In this document: in pieces, positions 21,699 to 32,804 of the stretch
How positions within the stretch are numbered: position 1 is the first letter of the stretch
Layout: each line of letters starts with the position of its first letter
NCBI GenBank assembly: GCA_009760855.2
Contig: WPIO01000119.1
Span: 738,001 to 802,000 of the forward strand
Length of the DNA: 64,000 nucleotides
Reading direction: 5' to 3'
Source of the DNA: Cristatella mucedo
Taxonomy: Eukaryota > Bryozoa > Phylactolaemata > Cristatellidae
Notes under the pieces: generated by a model
Seen by the model: the letters and a program-made list of their open reading frames with translations, nothing else
What the model was told of the DNA's origin: nothing
Databases searched by the model: none
Made by a program: the position numbers and the translations under genes

Positions 21699-22356
21699 AT
21701 TCACGCCAGGAACAGCGGGCCGCAGAAACTATGGTAGCAGCAGAAGCATGACGAATTATTGCAGCTGAAGCTGAAGAAGCGATTAATTTTTGCCTGTATT
21801 AACGTACTTGCGATACTGAGAAAGGAGCAGACGACCGAATAAATCCCGTGACCAAAACCGTTAGCTGGCCGCAAAAACGACAAGAGGCTGGAGAGATTGA
21901 GAAATAAGTAGACTACCGATTAAATAGCACGACTAAAACCATTAGCGCTCGGTGAGAAGGACAAGGGAAAAAAGCTAGACAGACTGAGCAAGAAGTCGAA
22001 GCCACGTGGTATTTCCTTGGTTATCCACTGGAATTAGCTATTCAACGCTAATATTACAAATACTAAATATGTCCCACCTCCTTAAAGAACCCGAGTCACT
22101 CCATTGCACGTACGGCTCAGTTTACCAATTGTGAGACTGGCAGTTAGTCAACCACCACTGAAGCTGCAAATGACGCTACTGAGCCTCGTCCTCTATTACC
22201 TACCGCCGTCTCCCTGTGAAACTCTCTCAGAAACCATCAGCCCCATCATCAGCCCAGTCGTCATGGGCCAGGAAAAGCATGCGAGTGTGGACTGATCTAA
22301 TCGTTGCCTCATCAGCTTAAGCAGAGTATTTTGTTAGCAGTCTTGTTGTCGCTAAT
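21699..22356 (+). other. Duplicated purine-rich block with tandem unit (copy B)
   Basis: Matches 8690-9270. A roughly 78-bp unit with the motif GACCAAAACCGTTAGC occurs at about 21815-21897 and again, diverged (GACTAAAACCATTAGC), at 21898-21975; copy A has it once. No coding capacity was established. Confidence 0.6.
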
Positions 22357-25300
22357 AATAATAAGAACAATAATAATTCACTTGATTAGGCACCCTCAGA
22401 GAACTGAATCTCTCTATAGGCGCTTTACATTTGCCGCTAAGGGAAATGCAATTGAATGGTGAGTAATATCATGCTTGATAAGCTAACAAAGTATAACATG
22501 GTTAGGCTTGACGTACACAGGGTCAGCATGAAAATGTGGTTAGTGGCAGCTTGCACAGTGTCAGCTCACAAAAGTACTTGAAGAACGAATCACAGGGACC
22601 CTCTAAATGCTGTCCTAAATAGGTGTGCTTTTAGATTTTTTTTTTAATTTGGAAGGTCAGTGGATGTTCCAACTTAAGTCGGGAGAGAGTTCCTGGCTTT
22701 GGGAGCATACGAACTACATGCAAGGTCTCCAAAGGATTTGAAGTTTGTTCGAGGTACTTGTCGACTGTTGGATTCCGAGCGGTGGTACGAAGCTTGGTCT
22801 GATGCAGGAGTATACCTGAGAGATAGGCTGGAGCCAAACATGAAGTGATCTAAAAATGAGCGACAAAATCTTAAAGTCAATCCGTTGCTTGAGTGCAGAT
22901 TGCCAGTGCAGGGCGGCGAGAAATGGAGTAATGTGGCAACTGCGACTCTCACGACAGACAAGCCTAGGTGAAGAGTTTTGCACCAGCTGCAATCGCCTGA
23001 TCGCGAATGCTGGTAGGCCGGTAAGCAGAGAGATGGAGAAGTCGAGACGGGATGTCATGAATGCACGGAAGATGTTGGACGTGGTATCCTTAAGTAAACA
23101 AGCCCAAATTTTAGCAATTTTATATAGCTGAAAATAGGCCGATTTGACTGTCGAGCTGATATGGTCGTCTAAAGAGAGGTCGCTTTTAATATGACACCTA
23201 GGTTTCGAGCTGATTCAACAAGAGATATGCTGGCAGAGCCTATTCTGAGCGTTAGCCTATCCAATTTGTAAAACACACTGGATTTGCCTATAACTAGTAA
23301 GTCAGTTTTATCATCGTATAGGTTTAGAAGATTTGCAGCCATCCATGTGGAAATGTCATCAATACATGCAGCAAGAGAGTTGAGAGAGTCTGTGGTGCTC
23401 GAATGCTTCGAGGGATCAAAGCACAGGTACCACTGAGAGTCATCTACATAGAAGTGAAAGCCTAGATTGTGCTTGGCAATCACATCAACAAGAGGGACAG
23501 TAGAAAACCATGAAAGAAACCGGACCTAGCACAGAGCCCTGAGGTACCTCATATTTCAGAGGTACCTCTGATGATCTTTGTTTATTCAAGTTAATACTCG
23601 GGATTCTCCCACTGAGATAGCACCTGGACCTCTGCCGAGCAGTGCCAGTGATGCCGTGGCGAGATGGGAGGCGCTATAGAAGAACTTGGTGATTGATCGT
23701 ATCAAAAGCTGCCGAAAGATTGAGCGAAACATGAAGAGACACTCTTCCGATGTCTGCATTCCTAAGTAAGTCGTTGTATACCCTAAGCAATGCTGACTTT
23801 GTGGAGTGATTAGCTCTAAAGCCAGACTGGAACTTAATAGCAAGGTGTGAGGTTTCAATATACGAGTTCAGCCGGTCTGCCGCGACCCGTTCAAGTGTCT
23901 TTGATAGAATTGGTAAAGGGAGACTGGCAGTAGTTGCTTAAGTTCTCTTCGTCCAGTGTCGCTTAAATGAGAAGTGGCCCGACTACAGCTTTTTTGAAAG
24001 GTGCTGGAACGTGACCTGAGGCTAATGACATAATAATGGTGTTAGTTATGCATGGCAGCAGCAGATCAATGCAACGTAGGAGCACGACAGTGGGAATAGG
24101 GTCCAGAGAACTTGTTGTCTGCTTTGATTAAGATATGAACTTCGGGAGTAGATCACTAGTAACCTGCTTAAATGCAGGCATTGAGGTGCAGCCTGAAATC
24201 AGGGAGCAGCATTCTAGTGTAGATGTTGTCATCGTAGGGATGGATTCCCGATCTGGTCTCTCTTCGGCACAAAGAATCGAGAGATGCAATCGGCTAGATA
24301 TCCTCAAAGATTATCAGGTTAGAAGCTAATCTGGGAGCGGTTGAGGAGATGGTTTATCGTCAACGCCAGCATTTTTAGATTGTGCATGTGATTTAAAAAT
24401 GTTTCTATAGAAGCTAGACTTGGCCTTTGCTAGGATCGATTGGAATGACCTACAGAAGTCTTCATATGCCTGTCGCTGGATAGTCAGTCCAGAACTTTGG
24501 TATGTTTTTTCAAGCTTTTGCTTAGTAGAGTTGGCTTGACCAATGTCTGTGGTAAACCATGAGCCGTCTGGGCGGGGCACACAGTGCGCTTTGTCAGAGG
24601 TGCAAACTCGTCGAGCGTGTCAGCTATTGTCGTGTGGTATCTATCTAAAACTGATGACAGATCTGAGGGGGGACTGAGGAGCAGAGATGAAGCATATATT
24701 CTCGCACGGACAGCATCAATGTCAAGGATCTTGACGTTTCGCAATTCACAGGTTATTTTAGAGAAGGAGGTGAGACACACTCTTGATTGAATGAGACCTG
24801 CATTCGGTCAGATAAGCAGGATTTGGTAATAGTTGGTGATGACAAAGTGCAGTTGTATGCGAAAATCTGGTCGAGTGTGTGACCCTTGATGTGAGTAGGA
24901 CCATGCACATGAGCCACAAGAGACAATGAGTCAGTCAATGCACAAAATTCGGTGCTGAAAGCGTCAGATAAGTTATAAAGTGAACATTGAAATCACCCAT
25001 AACGAGGAAGGACCAATTTCTTGCACACAGAGTCGAAATGAGATTGGATAAATCTGAGATAAAGGAAGATTTGGTATTGTGAGCGATAGACTACTGCCAT
25101 TATTGGTAGTTTCTTTTTGTATGAGACCAAGACAATTGATTCAAAAGATTGCTTCGAGGGTACAGCAAATGGCTTGAAGTTGAACTTTGAGGGCACGATA
25201 ATAGCAACTCCACCTCTAGTTTTCGTTGATCTAGGGTTGTGAAAGAACGAGAAACCAGATGGGGTTGCTTTTTTAATAGTCGGGCAGTTTATCGATACTA

Positions 25301-25971
25301 GCCAAGTTTCAGTTCGGTCGAGCAGGTTGATAACATTTTCAGAAATAAGGTCGCCTATTACCAGACGTTTTTTGCACAGTGAGTGTTGTTTACAAATGCA
25401 AGCCGTTAAGTCTGGCCGATGGAGTTACAACAGGCCTGATGACCACAATGCTAGAGAGATTTACAGTGACGCATATGGGGAAGCGTGCTGAGCGGTTCGA
25501 GACAGTGCTAGGAATGCCAAACGAGCGAATACTTAGCAGTTCCTTCCAAACGAGCAGTGTCTGACTTGGCGGCTCCGGCCACTGCGGCTGCTACTGGGTG
25601 CTTTTCTTTTGTTAATGCATAGTTCATGAATTTTAGCAACAACAATAATATCAAGGTATGCATTTGATCTACAATGACAAAGCGATAACAGCTGCTGACG
25701 ATCATAACTAACATGCAGGTTACTTGCCGCTGGTGTAGCTAAGGCAGCTGCCGGCATTGGAGACCCAGCAGCCCGAAGCGATAAGCGTTTAGATATCCAT
25801 AGGCACGCAATTTCTTTCAAGCTACGGTCAAATAACAATCTGAATTACTTTAAACGTGTCTTAGCTGTATCGTTTCCGTATACGATGTTCGCAAGAACTT
25901 CGGTTTTCGGAAGAATTCGGTAACGAACACAAATGCACGTTAGAGCGCTTTCTATCAGGAGGCGAGAACAC
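22357..25971 (-). mobile_element. Longest LINE copy in the window (3.6 kb, CR1/L2 group)
   Basis: Inserted into copy B; copy A reads across at GTCGCTACTG (about 9267). On the minus strand the parts are, in order: a 5' leader (from 25971), apurinic-type endonuclease pieces (about 25330-24750, with IVLVSYKKKLPIMAVVYRSQ and THIKGHTLDQIFAYNC), a linker (24780-24330), RT N-terminal part (about 24300-23500) and the RT palm (HFYVDDSQWYLCFDPS, with YVDD for YADD, 23483-23169). The L2-like C-terminus follows (23058-22631). It ends with the 3' untranslated region, hairpin and an ATT-rich tail (22357-22380). Many stops and frameshifts make it inactive. The 5' end (TTCTCGCCTCC) is shared with the copy ending at 41940. 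Confidence 0.92.
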
Positions 25972-26029
25972 TACTGTTCATATACTTGCTTTGTTGAATA
26001 GTTTAGCTGTCTAAATTGATCAACTTGCC
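25972..26029 (+). other. Duplication sequence resuming after the LINE insertion
   Basis: ACTGTTCATATACTTGC continues the copy A order (CTGTACATTTACTTGC, 9275), which fixes the right end of the LINE insertion. Confidence 0.7.
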
Positions 26030-26690
26030 TCACATCCTTCGCAGACCGTAGCTTTGGCTCATTTGCTCCTTAAGTCTGGAAATCGCTGTCGCTTACGATA
26101 ACGACTTCAACTGCCCTGAATGTATTCAAAAAGATACGGAGATGCCAATATTAATGACGTGCTGATGCCATTCATACCAGACACCATAAATGCGTCATTA
26201 GCCTCAGGTTATATGACACCAGCTTTCCAAAAGGCTGAAGTCAGAACTCTAATCAAGAAAGCAACACTAAAGAGGAAACATGAGCTAATTCTGCTCATAG
26301 TCGTTTACATACGACTCGCAAAAACGTCGAATCCTTTAGAGATCAAGTTTTTAGTTTGTAAGCTCTCAAAGCCTGAAACTCACTTCCAACTTGCATCACC
26401 ACATTTCCTGACTGAAACATATTTAAAAAGAATCTAAAAACGCATTTTTTCACAGCATTTAGTGGATCCCTGTGATTTGCCATTTATGTGCATATGCATG
26501 CTGAGAATGTGCATGCAGCCAGTAACTACACTTGCATGCTGACCCTGTGCATATCACCCCTATCCATGTTAATCATGAGCAGGCTACCATAAACCATTCA
26601 ATAAAGCTTTCGTTGCAGCAAATGTAAAGTGCCTAGAAAGCGATTAGGTTCTGTTAGGGTGCTATAAAATACATTATTATTCATATTACA
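26030..26690 (+). mobile_element. Scrambled LINE (copy B)
   Basis: Counterpart of 9315-10010 with the same out-of-order parts: a C-terminal piece, an early RT piece (PAFQKAEVRTLIKKATL, about 26218-26270), then the C-terminal end and a 3' hairpin (GTGCCTAGAAAGCGATTAGG). Being identical in layout in both arms, the scrambling predates the duplication. Confidence 0.8.
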
Positions 26691-26950
26691 TCCTTTATAG
26701 CATCTGTGTGGTTTTCCTTTCGTTAGCTAATGAGTGCTGACACGGTGCAAGCTACCACTAACCTTATATTACATGCTAACCCTATACATGCCAATTGTCA
26801 TTGCATTATTCTTGTTAATACTGAGCACATTACCACTAACCATTCGACCATGTTTTTTTCTAGCAACTTTAAAGTGAGTTAAGTTATGATTATGAGTGAG
26901 ATTATGTTCTCTGAGGGTGCTTTAAAATTGCATTATTGTAAGTACTATTT
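26691..26950 (+). mobile_element. LINE 3'-end fragment (copy B)
   Basis: Counterpart of 10011-10275, with GAGATTATGTTCTCTGAGGG at the hairpin position. Confidence 0.7.
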
Positions 26951-27524
26951 TATTCAGGAGATTTTAGCCATTGCAGCTAAGCAATCAGCTTCCAACAGTA
27001 CTTGCTTTGTCAGTATGATCGTTACTTTACGTGGATATGCCTGCTGCCATCTAATCTTGGATATCCTCCTGCGTTGATCCGCTTTCATTTTTAATAACAT
27101 GATTTTCATTGCGAAAGATGGGAACTCAGTTAAACCATAACCACAAATTCTGGAAATAGTATTTATGAGTCAGTTTGTATGAGCGTTGGTAGAGTGGTAG
27201 TAAGCCTATTTTACAGTCTTTTGGTGGACTCAAACGTGAGCAGGTCTTATACAATGACATTTGTGGTTGATTTCTTTATAGTCATAGATAATGTATTCTC
27301 ATTGTTTGACAATGGGCCACTTCAGTCGATTGATGAACGTTACCTTAAAACAAGCAAGCTTAATTTACTTCCTGCGATGTTGTGAGTGCACTATAAGCGG
27401 ATGTTTTAAAGTTGTAATCAAAACCGTAGCTTCATACAACAAATTTCTAAGGCACTATGTGGCCGACAGTAAGGGATTTCAATAGTAAGCAATGGAATTA
27501 AGGTAATTACAATGACATTCCCAG
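26951..27524 (+). other. Duplicated unique sequence (copy B)
   Basis: Counterpart of 10276-10834. Frames at 26886-27077 and 27179-27385 are short and not preserved in copy A. Confidence 0.4.
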
Positions 27525-29140
27525 AACGAGCACTCGCAATAATAACAATAATAATAATACAATTGACAAAGCACCCTCGGAGAACTCGATTTCTTTCTAG
27601 GCGCTTTACATTTGCCGACGAGCGGCAAAAGTGACACGGCCAAATTCTGACTATTATCATGCTCTATGAACAGCACGAATGACTCGGTTAGGGGTGAAAT
27701 GCACGGGGTCAGCATGCAAGTGTCGTTAGTTGCAGCATGCACAATGTCAGCATGCATAAGAAAATAAAGGACAAATCTTAGGGACCCACTGAATGCTGCC
27801 ATAAATAGGTACGCTTTGAATTTCTTTTTACAGGATCTCAAGTCAAGGGATTTTGTGACGAAAGTCGTGAGTGATTTCCAGGCTTTGCGAGCATACGAAC
27901 TGAGTACAAAGTTTTCAGATGACTTTAGATTTTTAAGAGGTATTGGCAAACAGTTAGATCCCGAAAAGCGATTGGTACGATGCTTGTCCTGGTGGGAGAA
28001 TAGATCAGATAGACATTCTGGAACCAAATAATGACGGGACTTAAAATTGTGTTAAACCCTAAACCCTAAACCCTAAACCTTTAAGTCGATCAGTTGCTTG
28101 ACTGATAGCCAGTGGGGGTGAGCGAGAAGAGGTGCGATGTGGCAACTGCAACTCTCACGACAGATAAGCCTAGCTGAGGAGTTTTACACCAGCTGTAAGT
28201 GCCTGATTGCACATGCCAGCAGGCTAACAAACAGAAAGTTACAGAAGTCAAGAAGAGACATCGTAAATTCAGGGACGAACATAAATGTGGTATCCTTACA
28301 TAAAAAAAATCGAATTTTAAGAATCTTATGAAGCTGAAATAAGGCAGACTTGGTTGTGGAGCCGATGTGGTCATATAACAAGAGATCATTTTAGAACACG
28401 TCTACAAGATTTCGTTCGTAATCAAGAGGAAATAAGGCAGGAAGGTATCAAAGCAAAGATTCAACTGAGTGTAATCTGCAGATGTGAAAGGCTAGATTGA
28501 GCTTGGCATTCACATCGGCAAGAGGAGAATATAAACAGTGAGAAGAACCAGAACGAGCACGGGACCATGAAGTACCCCATATTTCACAAGTACCTTGGAT
28601 GATCTTTGTCCATTCACATTTATACTCTGGAGTCTCCCACTGAGATAGGAACTAAACCATTCATTGCACAGCAGTGCCAGTGATGGCCAGGCTAGATGAG
28701 AAGCGCTCAAAATTTGGGGATCGTTAATATCAAAGCTACCGAATGATCGTGCAAACAAAACACGTATACTCTACCTGTGTCTCAATTCCTAAGTAGATCA
28801 ATTGAAACCCGAAGAGATGCTGACTCTATGGAGTGATTAGCTCTAAAGCCTGACTGGAACTTGCTAGCACGGTTTGAAGTTTCAATATATAAGTTCAGAG
28901 GGTCTGCCATGGCTGGTTCTAGTGTCTTTGGTAGGAATGGTAGATTGAGCCATAGCTGCCCAAGTACGCTCGGTCTAGTGCTGCGTTCTTGGGAATTAGC
29001 GTGACTACAGCTTTTTTGAAAGGTGCCGGTACAAGACCTGAGTCTAATGACACATTAATGATGTCATTTATGCATGGCAGCAGCAGATCAATATAATGTA
29101 GGAGCAGAACAGTTGGAAGAGAGTCCACACTGCTTGTTCA
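27525..29140 (-). mobile_element. CR1/L2-type LINE, spans the right end of copy B
   Basis: Minus strand: RT N-terminal part (PAPFKKAVVTLIPKNAALDR, about 29040-28990), then RT middle pieces. An internal deletion (around 28430) removes part of the palm, and the C-terminal region follows. A 182-codon frame (28027-27479) covers the L2-like C-terminus (NRFSGSNCLPIPLKNLKSSE, YARKAWKSLTTFV) and runs into the 3' region. The hairpin (GCGCCTAGAAAGAAATCGAG) and (ATT)n are at 27530-27605. Copy A carries the same LINE, cut off at 11730. Confidence 0.9.
28053..28079 (+). repeat. Telomere-like TAAACCC array inside a LINE
   Basis: Nearly four perfect TAAACCC units (reverse complement GGGTTTA, the TTTAGGG-type heptamer). 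It sits where other LINE copies read GAGCGACAAAACCTTGAAGT; copy A has GAGCGAAGAAACCTTGAGAT. The extra units therefore appeared after the duplication. TTAGGG, not TTTAGGG, is the usual animal telomere unit. Confidence 0.9.
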
Positions 29141-30191
29141 CTTATAATAATTAGGATGTAATAACGACATGATGATTAATTAATGATGAACGACATGATT
29201 AATGATTAGGATGAACGACAAAGGCATTTCTTGGACCCAGGCTTTCTTGGACCAATTCTTCGAAACGTTAAATCAGAGCTAGCAGCCGCTTTCAGTCTTG
29301 ATGAATCCTAATTAGACGGGCTTTGGCCTAAACCTTCAATGTCGATTGCCATATATGCCTAAGAATTTGCAATAACAATAGCTAATAGTTATGAATATGC
29401 ACTTAACATGAAATTAAATATTACGTGCAATGAGAATTAAGGCTTTGCTCAGGAGTTTTATGGTTGATGTGTGATGAATTACAATATTGGCTGTTTTGAT
29501 AGTTGCTTTCAATCACTGCAGATTACCCACAAATTAAAGTACATATTGCTTGCTAATTCATTTTTTAGCCACCATAAAATGTAAAGATTTTTACATAGTG
29601 AGTAGTGAAATTTCCCCCTGGCACTATTGAGTTGGTTTTATGGTATTAAAGAAGAATTAGGCATATGCCCAGGCCCCTGACAGTCGCTTGTAATTAATGG
29701 TTCAAGGACAAACATTAAAATTGTTTTTCTGATTGCACTCTAAAATAGCATACACCAGAGAAACATTTAAACTGGAGCTTTCAGCAGCCAATTTCTCTCG
29801 ATTTTAGATGAGTCAAAATAGATTACTTTACTCACTCGTTCCTTAGCAGTGTCGAATGACACCCATATGATTTTACTGAACGAGTTCAACAGGTTGAAAT
29901 GTTGTTCGCTCACTACGTTTACAGGGCTCTATCAAGTGCATTACAATGTTATCCATGTTATCCAATGAGTAGCATTTTAGATTTGATTGCGATATTGACT
30001 ATTGACATTATATCTAATCCTTTGTCGTCTCTGAGAATGAAAGTTTAGTCTTTTATTTGTTGGGTCTAAAGCGTCTCGTTGAGCTTGTGCAAATGCCGAG
30101 TGGGGTGTAATCTATGCCACTGCTTTAATTAGTGAGACCGGTTGCATTTTCAGAGTTTGTCGGCAGTAGTCATGGCAGTTGTACCTCCAGC
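29141..30191. other. AT-rich unassigned sequence
   Basis: 29140-29225 contains short imperfect direct repeats (GATGATTAAT, GATGAACGACA). The rest shows no open frame, tRNA box or LINE similarity. Confidence 0.3.
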
Positions 30192-30365
30192 GGGCCTTGA
30201 TAGCCTAGAAGGTAATATGCTCCGCCATTTACGACTGAGGCTGTGGGTTTAAAATCTGCAGTAGGGCGATCCTTTATTGCCAACTGCAAGTGGAGGTGAT
30301 AGCCGATAATGATCTTCTGCCGCTAGAAAAAGAGGTAGTTAAATCAGCTAAGATAATACTTTGCC
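30192..30365 (+). mobile_element. SINE-B (tRNA-headed) copy
   Basis: A-box-like TGATAGCCTAGAAGGTAAT and B-box-like GTGGGTTTAAAATCTGC, then TCCTTTATTGCCAACTGCAA and the family-specific end GTTAAATCAGCTA. It shares this order with copies at 33308, 49345 and 52240. No LINE-type hairpin tail, so its helper LINE is not the one seen here. Confidence 0.75.
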
Positions 30366-31640
30366 TACCATGAGGCAAGTGAACCGGTTTCTGGCCTGGA
30401 TTGATAGTCAATTTAACAGAAAACATCTTTTCGGCAAGATATTGGAGGGCACTGTTGCAGAAGGCTTTGTGAAAGGCATGCAGTACAGGGCTAGTAAAGT
30501 AGACAGATAGGACAAATAAATAATGAAGACAACATCCGTTGGCTACGTTGGCTGCAAGTTAGTGGAAGTGGTTTTGCAGCAAATGGTCGATGCAGCTCTA
30601 ACTCAAGCAGCTGTGTTGTATGCTCTTCCCGCAGGAAAACAAATAATGAGTCAAATCAAAAGACAAGTATGAGGCTCCAGGTTTAAGCCCGAGAGCTTCT
30701 CAGAGATAGCAGCGAGAGCCTCGTCGGAGATAGCAGCCTCCGATAAAATAGCAGCAAGCCCAGTCGGAGCAGAGCTTGGTTGGGCGAGTCATTCTGATAA
30801 CGTGCCATTTGGCCGGCTGGTAGTGCCCATCGGAAATAGGAGCCCCTGCTTTACAGTGAGTCACTCGGAAACGCCAAGATGTTCAGGAACGGCAGTGATT
30901 TCAAAATGAAGGTTGGTGCAAAACAGTAAGAAAAACTCATCCAGCGAAGGTTATGATGGGCAATAAGCTTACGTATTTAAGTTACCCTTTGTCGGCGCTG
31001 GCAAAGGTGGTAATAGCTGCTAATGTTCATCTGTCATTTTACAAATAAATAAAACACAAATCAGCTAATGTTTTATACTTCGCCCATCTAATTTCTAGTG
31101 GAATAAGTAGTAATGTCAAGAAAATCCCTAGACAATTTGTCAGATAATTAAAGAGTGTTTATGGTACCTTTTCAAAGAAAAAATATGGTAGAACTGGTAT
31201 CGAAAGTTCTGATGACTTCCATATGTATGAAAAATCAGTGATGCCGGCCAAGTCAAAGCCGGATGTAAGCCGGAAACCATAAATTTACAAAAAATATGCC
31301 GATCTCTGTAATATATGCGACTTGTATCATAACTTGTCGTACCTTGGTAGATCGCTATAGATGCTTGAAGCTTTTTGAGGCACATACTTGTGACTTTTAT
31401 ACAGGTTCATTTGCAGGATTGGTTGGTGCCTTGTAAATTTAATACCTCAACTGATATTTCACCTATCGGAACGAAATTTGAAATGGGAGTTCAGCTCTAA
31501 TTGCTTATCTTAGTTTTTAATCTTTTCGATTTTGGTTTGATACATTTTGCTCTATTAGTTATCAAACGCCCTGAAGCTTTTTCCATAATCTTGGAGATAT
31601 AGACCAGTTATGCAACTTCTGCTGGTGAGCTTGGCAGAAG
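30366..31640. other. No gene recognised
   Basis: Mixed sequence. About 30690-30790 has short internal repeats (GAGATAGCAGC, GTCGGAG). A minus-strand frame (31385-31140) has no domain signature. Confidence 0.3.
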
Positions 31641-31682
31641 TTGTGTGCCTGCTAGCCAACCCACGAGGCCCAGCTTTGGTGG

Positions 31683-31835
31683 GAGCAGGTAGGCTGGGGG
31701 GCAGGAAGGAGGAAGGGAGGCAGGGAGGGAGGGAGAAAGGGAGGCAGGGAAGGAGGAAAAAAGGAAAAGAGGGAGGCATGGAGGCAGAAGAATGGGAGGG
31801 AGGGAGGGACGGGGAGAGGGTTGCAGGGAGCCGAA
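31683..31835. repeat. Purine-rich (GGGA/GGCA/GAAA) tract
   Basis: About 150 bases of almost pure A/G on the plus strand, built from GGGAGG and GAAAGG-like units. Such polypurine-polypyrimidine tracts can adopt triplex or G-rich structures. The long frames across it on both strands (117-133 codons) are compositional artefacts: Pro/Ser/Leu-rich on one strand, Gly/Lys/Glu-rich on the other. Confidence 0.85.
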
Positions 31836-32316
31836 AGAGAAAATCTGGCAATGATGCAGTGAGACGGCTAGGCACAAGCAATTCGATTTTGCCAGAAGTA
31901 GGATGCTGGCAGTCATTTTCAGATGAACCCGATGCTGCCGAGGTTGCTGGCAGCATGCATTAGTCACTTAAAGTGGTTTGGGCACAGCACAAGTTGGCTG
32001 CTAATGTAACGTCATGGCTTAGCCCCACCCTCTAAGCAATGCTACCAAGCTGTTCTCCATAAGCAGAATGAGTCAGTGTCTTTGGTAAGCCAATTGACTG
32101 CTCATATAGATAAGAGCCGGCTAAGAAGGAAGTGCTGATAAGAAAAATTTAGGCAGTGGCCTCCACATACCCCTATTGCTTAGCAGACCTGTTAGTTGAG
32201 GCCCATCTTAGAGCTGTCGGCTATTAGTCTACCGTTGCTGATTTCCTAAGGCTGGTGACACTGTAAGTTCTAGCTTTTACATCAGATTGCCTGCATTGAT
32301 TGTGATTGTTAGTGTG

Positions 32317-32481
32317 ATGCTTTCATCGACGCTCCTGCTTAGCGCTGGCTGTGGTAGGCAGCAGAGGCCTAGTTTAAGAGGATCCAGGTTTTCTCGAGTG
32401 AATTATGCTCCTTGGTACTACCACGTTGCTAGAAATCTCTACCAGCAGTTTGCTAGAACGGGCCATCTTATAGTGTGGTGA
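32317..32481 (+). CDS. Candidate small secreted-type peptide (54 codons), uncertain
   Basis: ATG at 32317, TGA at 32479-32481. The N-terminus (MLSSTLLLSAGCG) is short and hydrophobic, like part of a signal sequence. The frame is open upstream to a possible splice acceptor (CTTTTACATCAG, ending 32285), which would add PALIVIVSV before the ATG and lengthen the hydrophobic stretch. The remainder is Arg-rich (RQQRPSLRGSRFSR) then aromatic (APWYYHVARNLYQQF). It lies in repeat-poor sequence. No homologue is recognised and no poly(A) signal is adjacent. A chance frame is quite possible. Confidence 0.25.
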   Translation: MLSSTLLLSAGCGRQQRPSLRGSRFSRVNYAPWYYHVARNLYQQFARTGHLIVW

Positions 32482-32804
32482 AAGATGCGACCGAACTTCA
32501 ACATCCAAATATGCTGAACGTTTAGTCTTTTAAAGAAGAGTATTTATATGATTATTTATTTCATCTATAAAATCTATAGACTTCAATTTTAGTGTGTCGA
32601 TTTATAGATTGTAAACAGTTCTTGTACCGAATTGTGCAAAAAAGATATTTAACGTCTTGCAGATATTATATATGCTTTTGTGAAGTAACGGTTTGCAGAC
32701 TTACAGCCTTATTTATATCGCATTAGTTGTAGCAGAGAGCACTCCATCTTGCATTTGGGACATGAGGAATTGCTTTCTGAATTACTCCTTAGCACGATTC
32801 AGTT

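Larger units (their letters stand above)
15706..28430 (+). repeat. Segmental duplication, copy B
   Basis: Direct copy of 1669-11730 with the anchors listed there. It is longer because of the LINE insertions at 21420-21698 and 22357-25971. It also has an (AT)n expansion (16730-16767), a second 78-bp tandem unit (21898-21975) and a telomere-like expansion (28053-28079). Divergence from copy A is substantial: many substitutions and small indels are visible in every line compared. Confidence 0.85.

Noticed and set aside
28053-28079. A chromosome end
   Set aside because: Only about four units, internal to a LINE, with ordinary sequence continuing on both sides.
31555-31967. 117-133 codon frames on both strands
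   Set aside because: They lie on the polypurine tract; low-complexity Pro/Ser/Leu or Gly/Lys/Glu without a domain.
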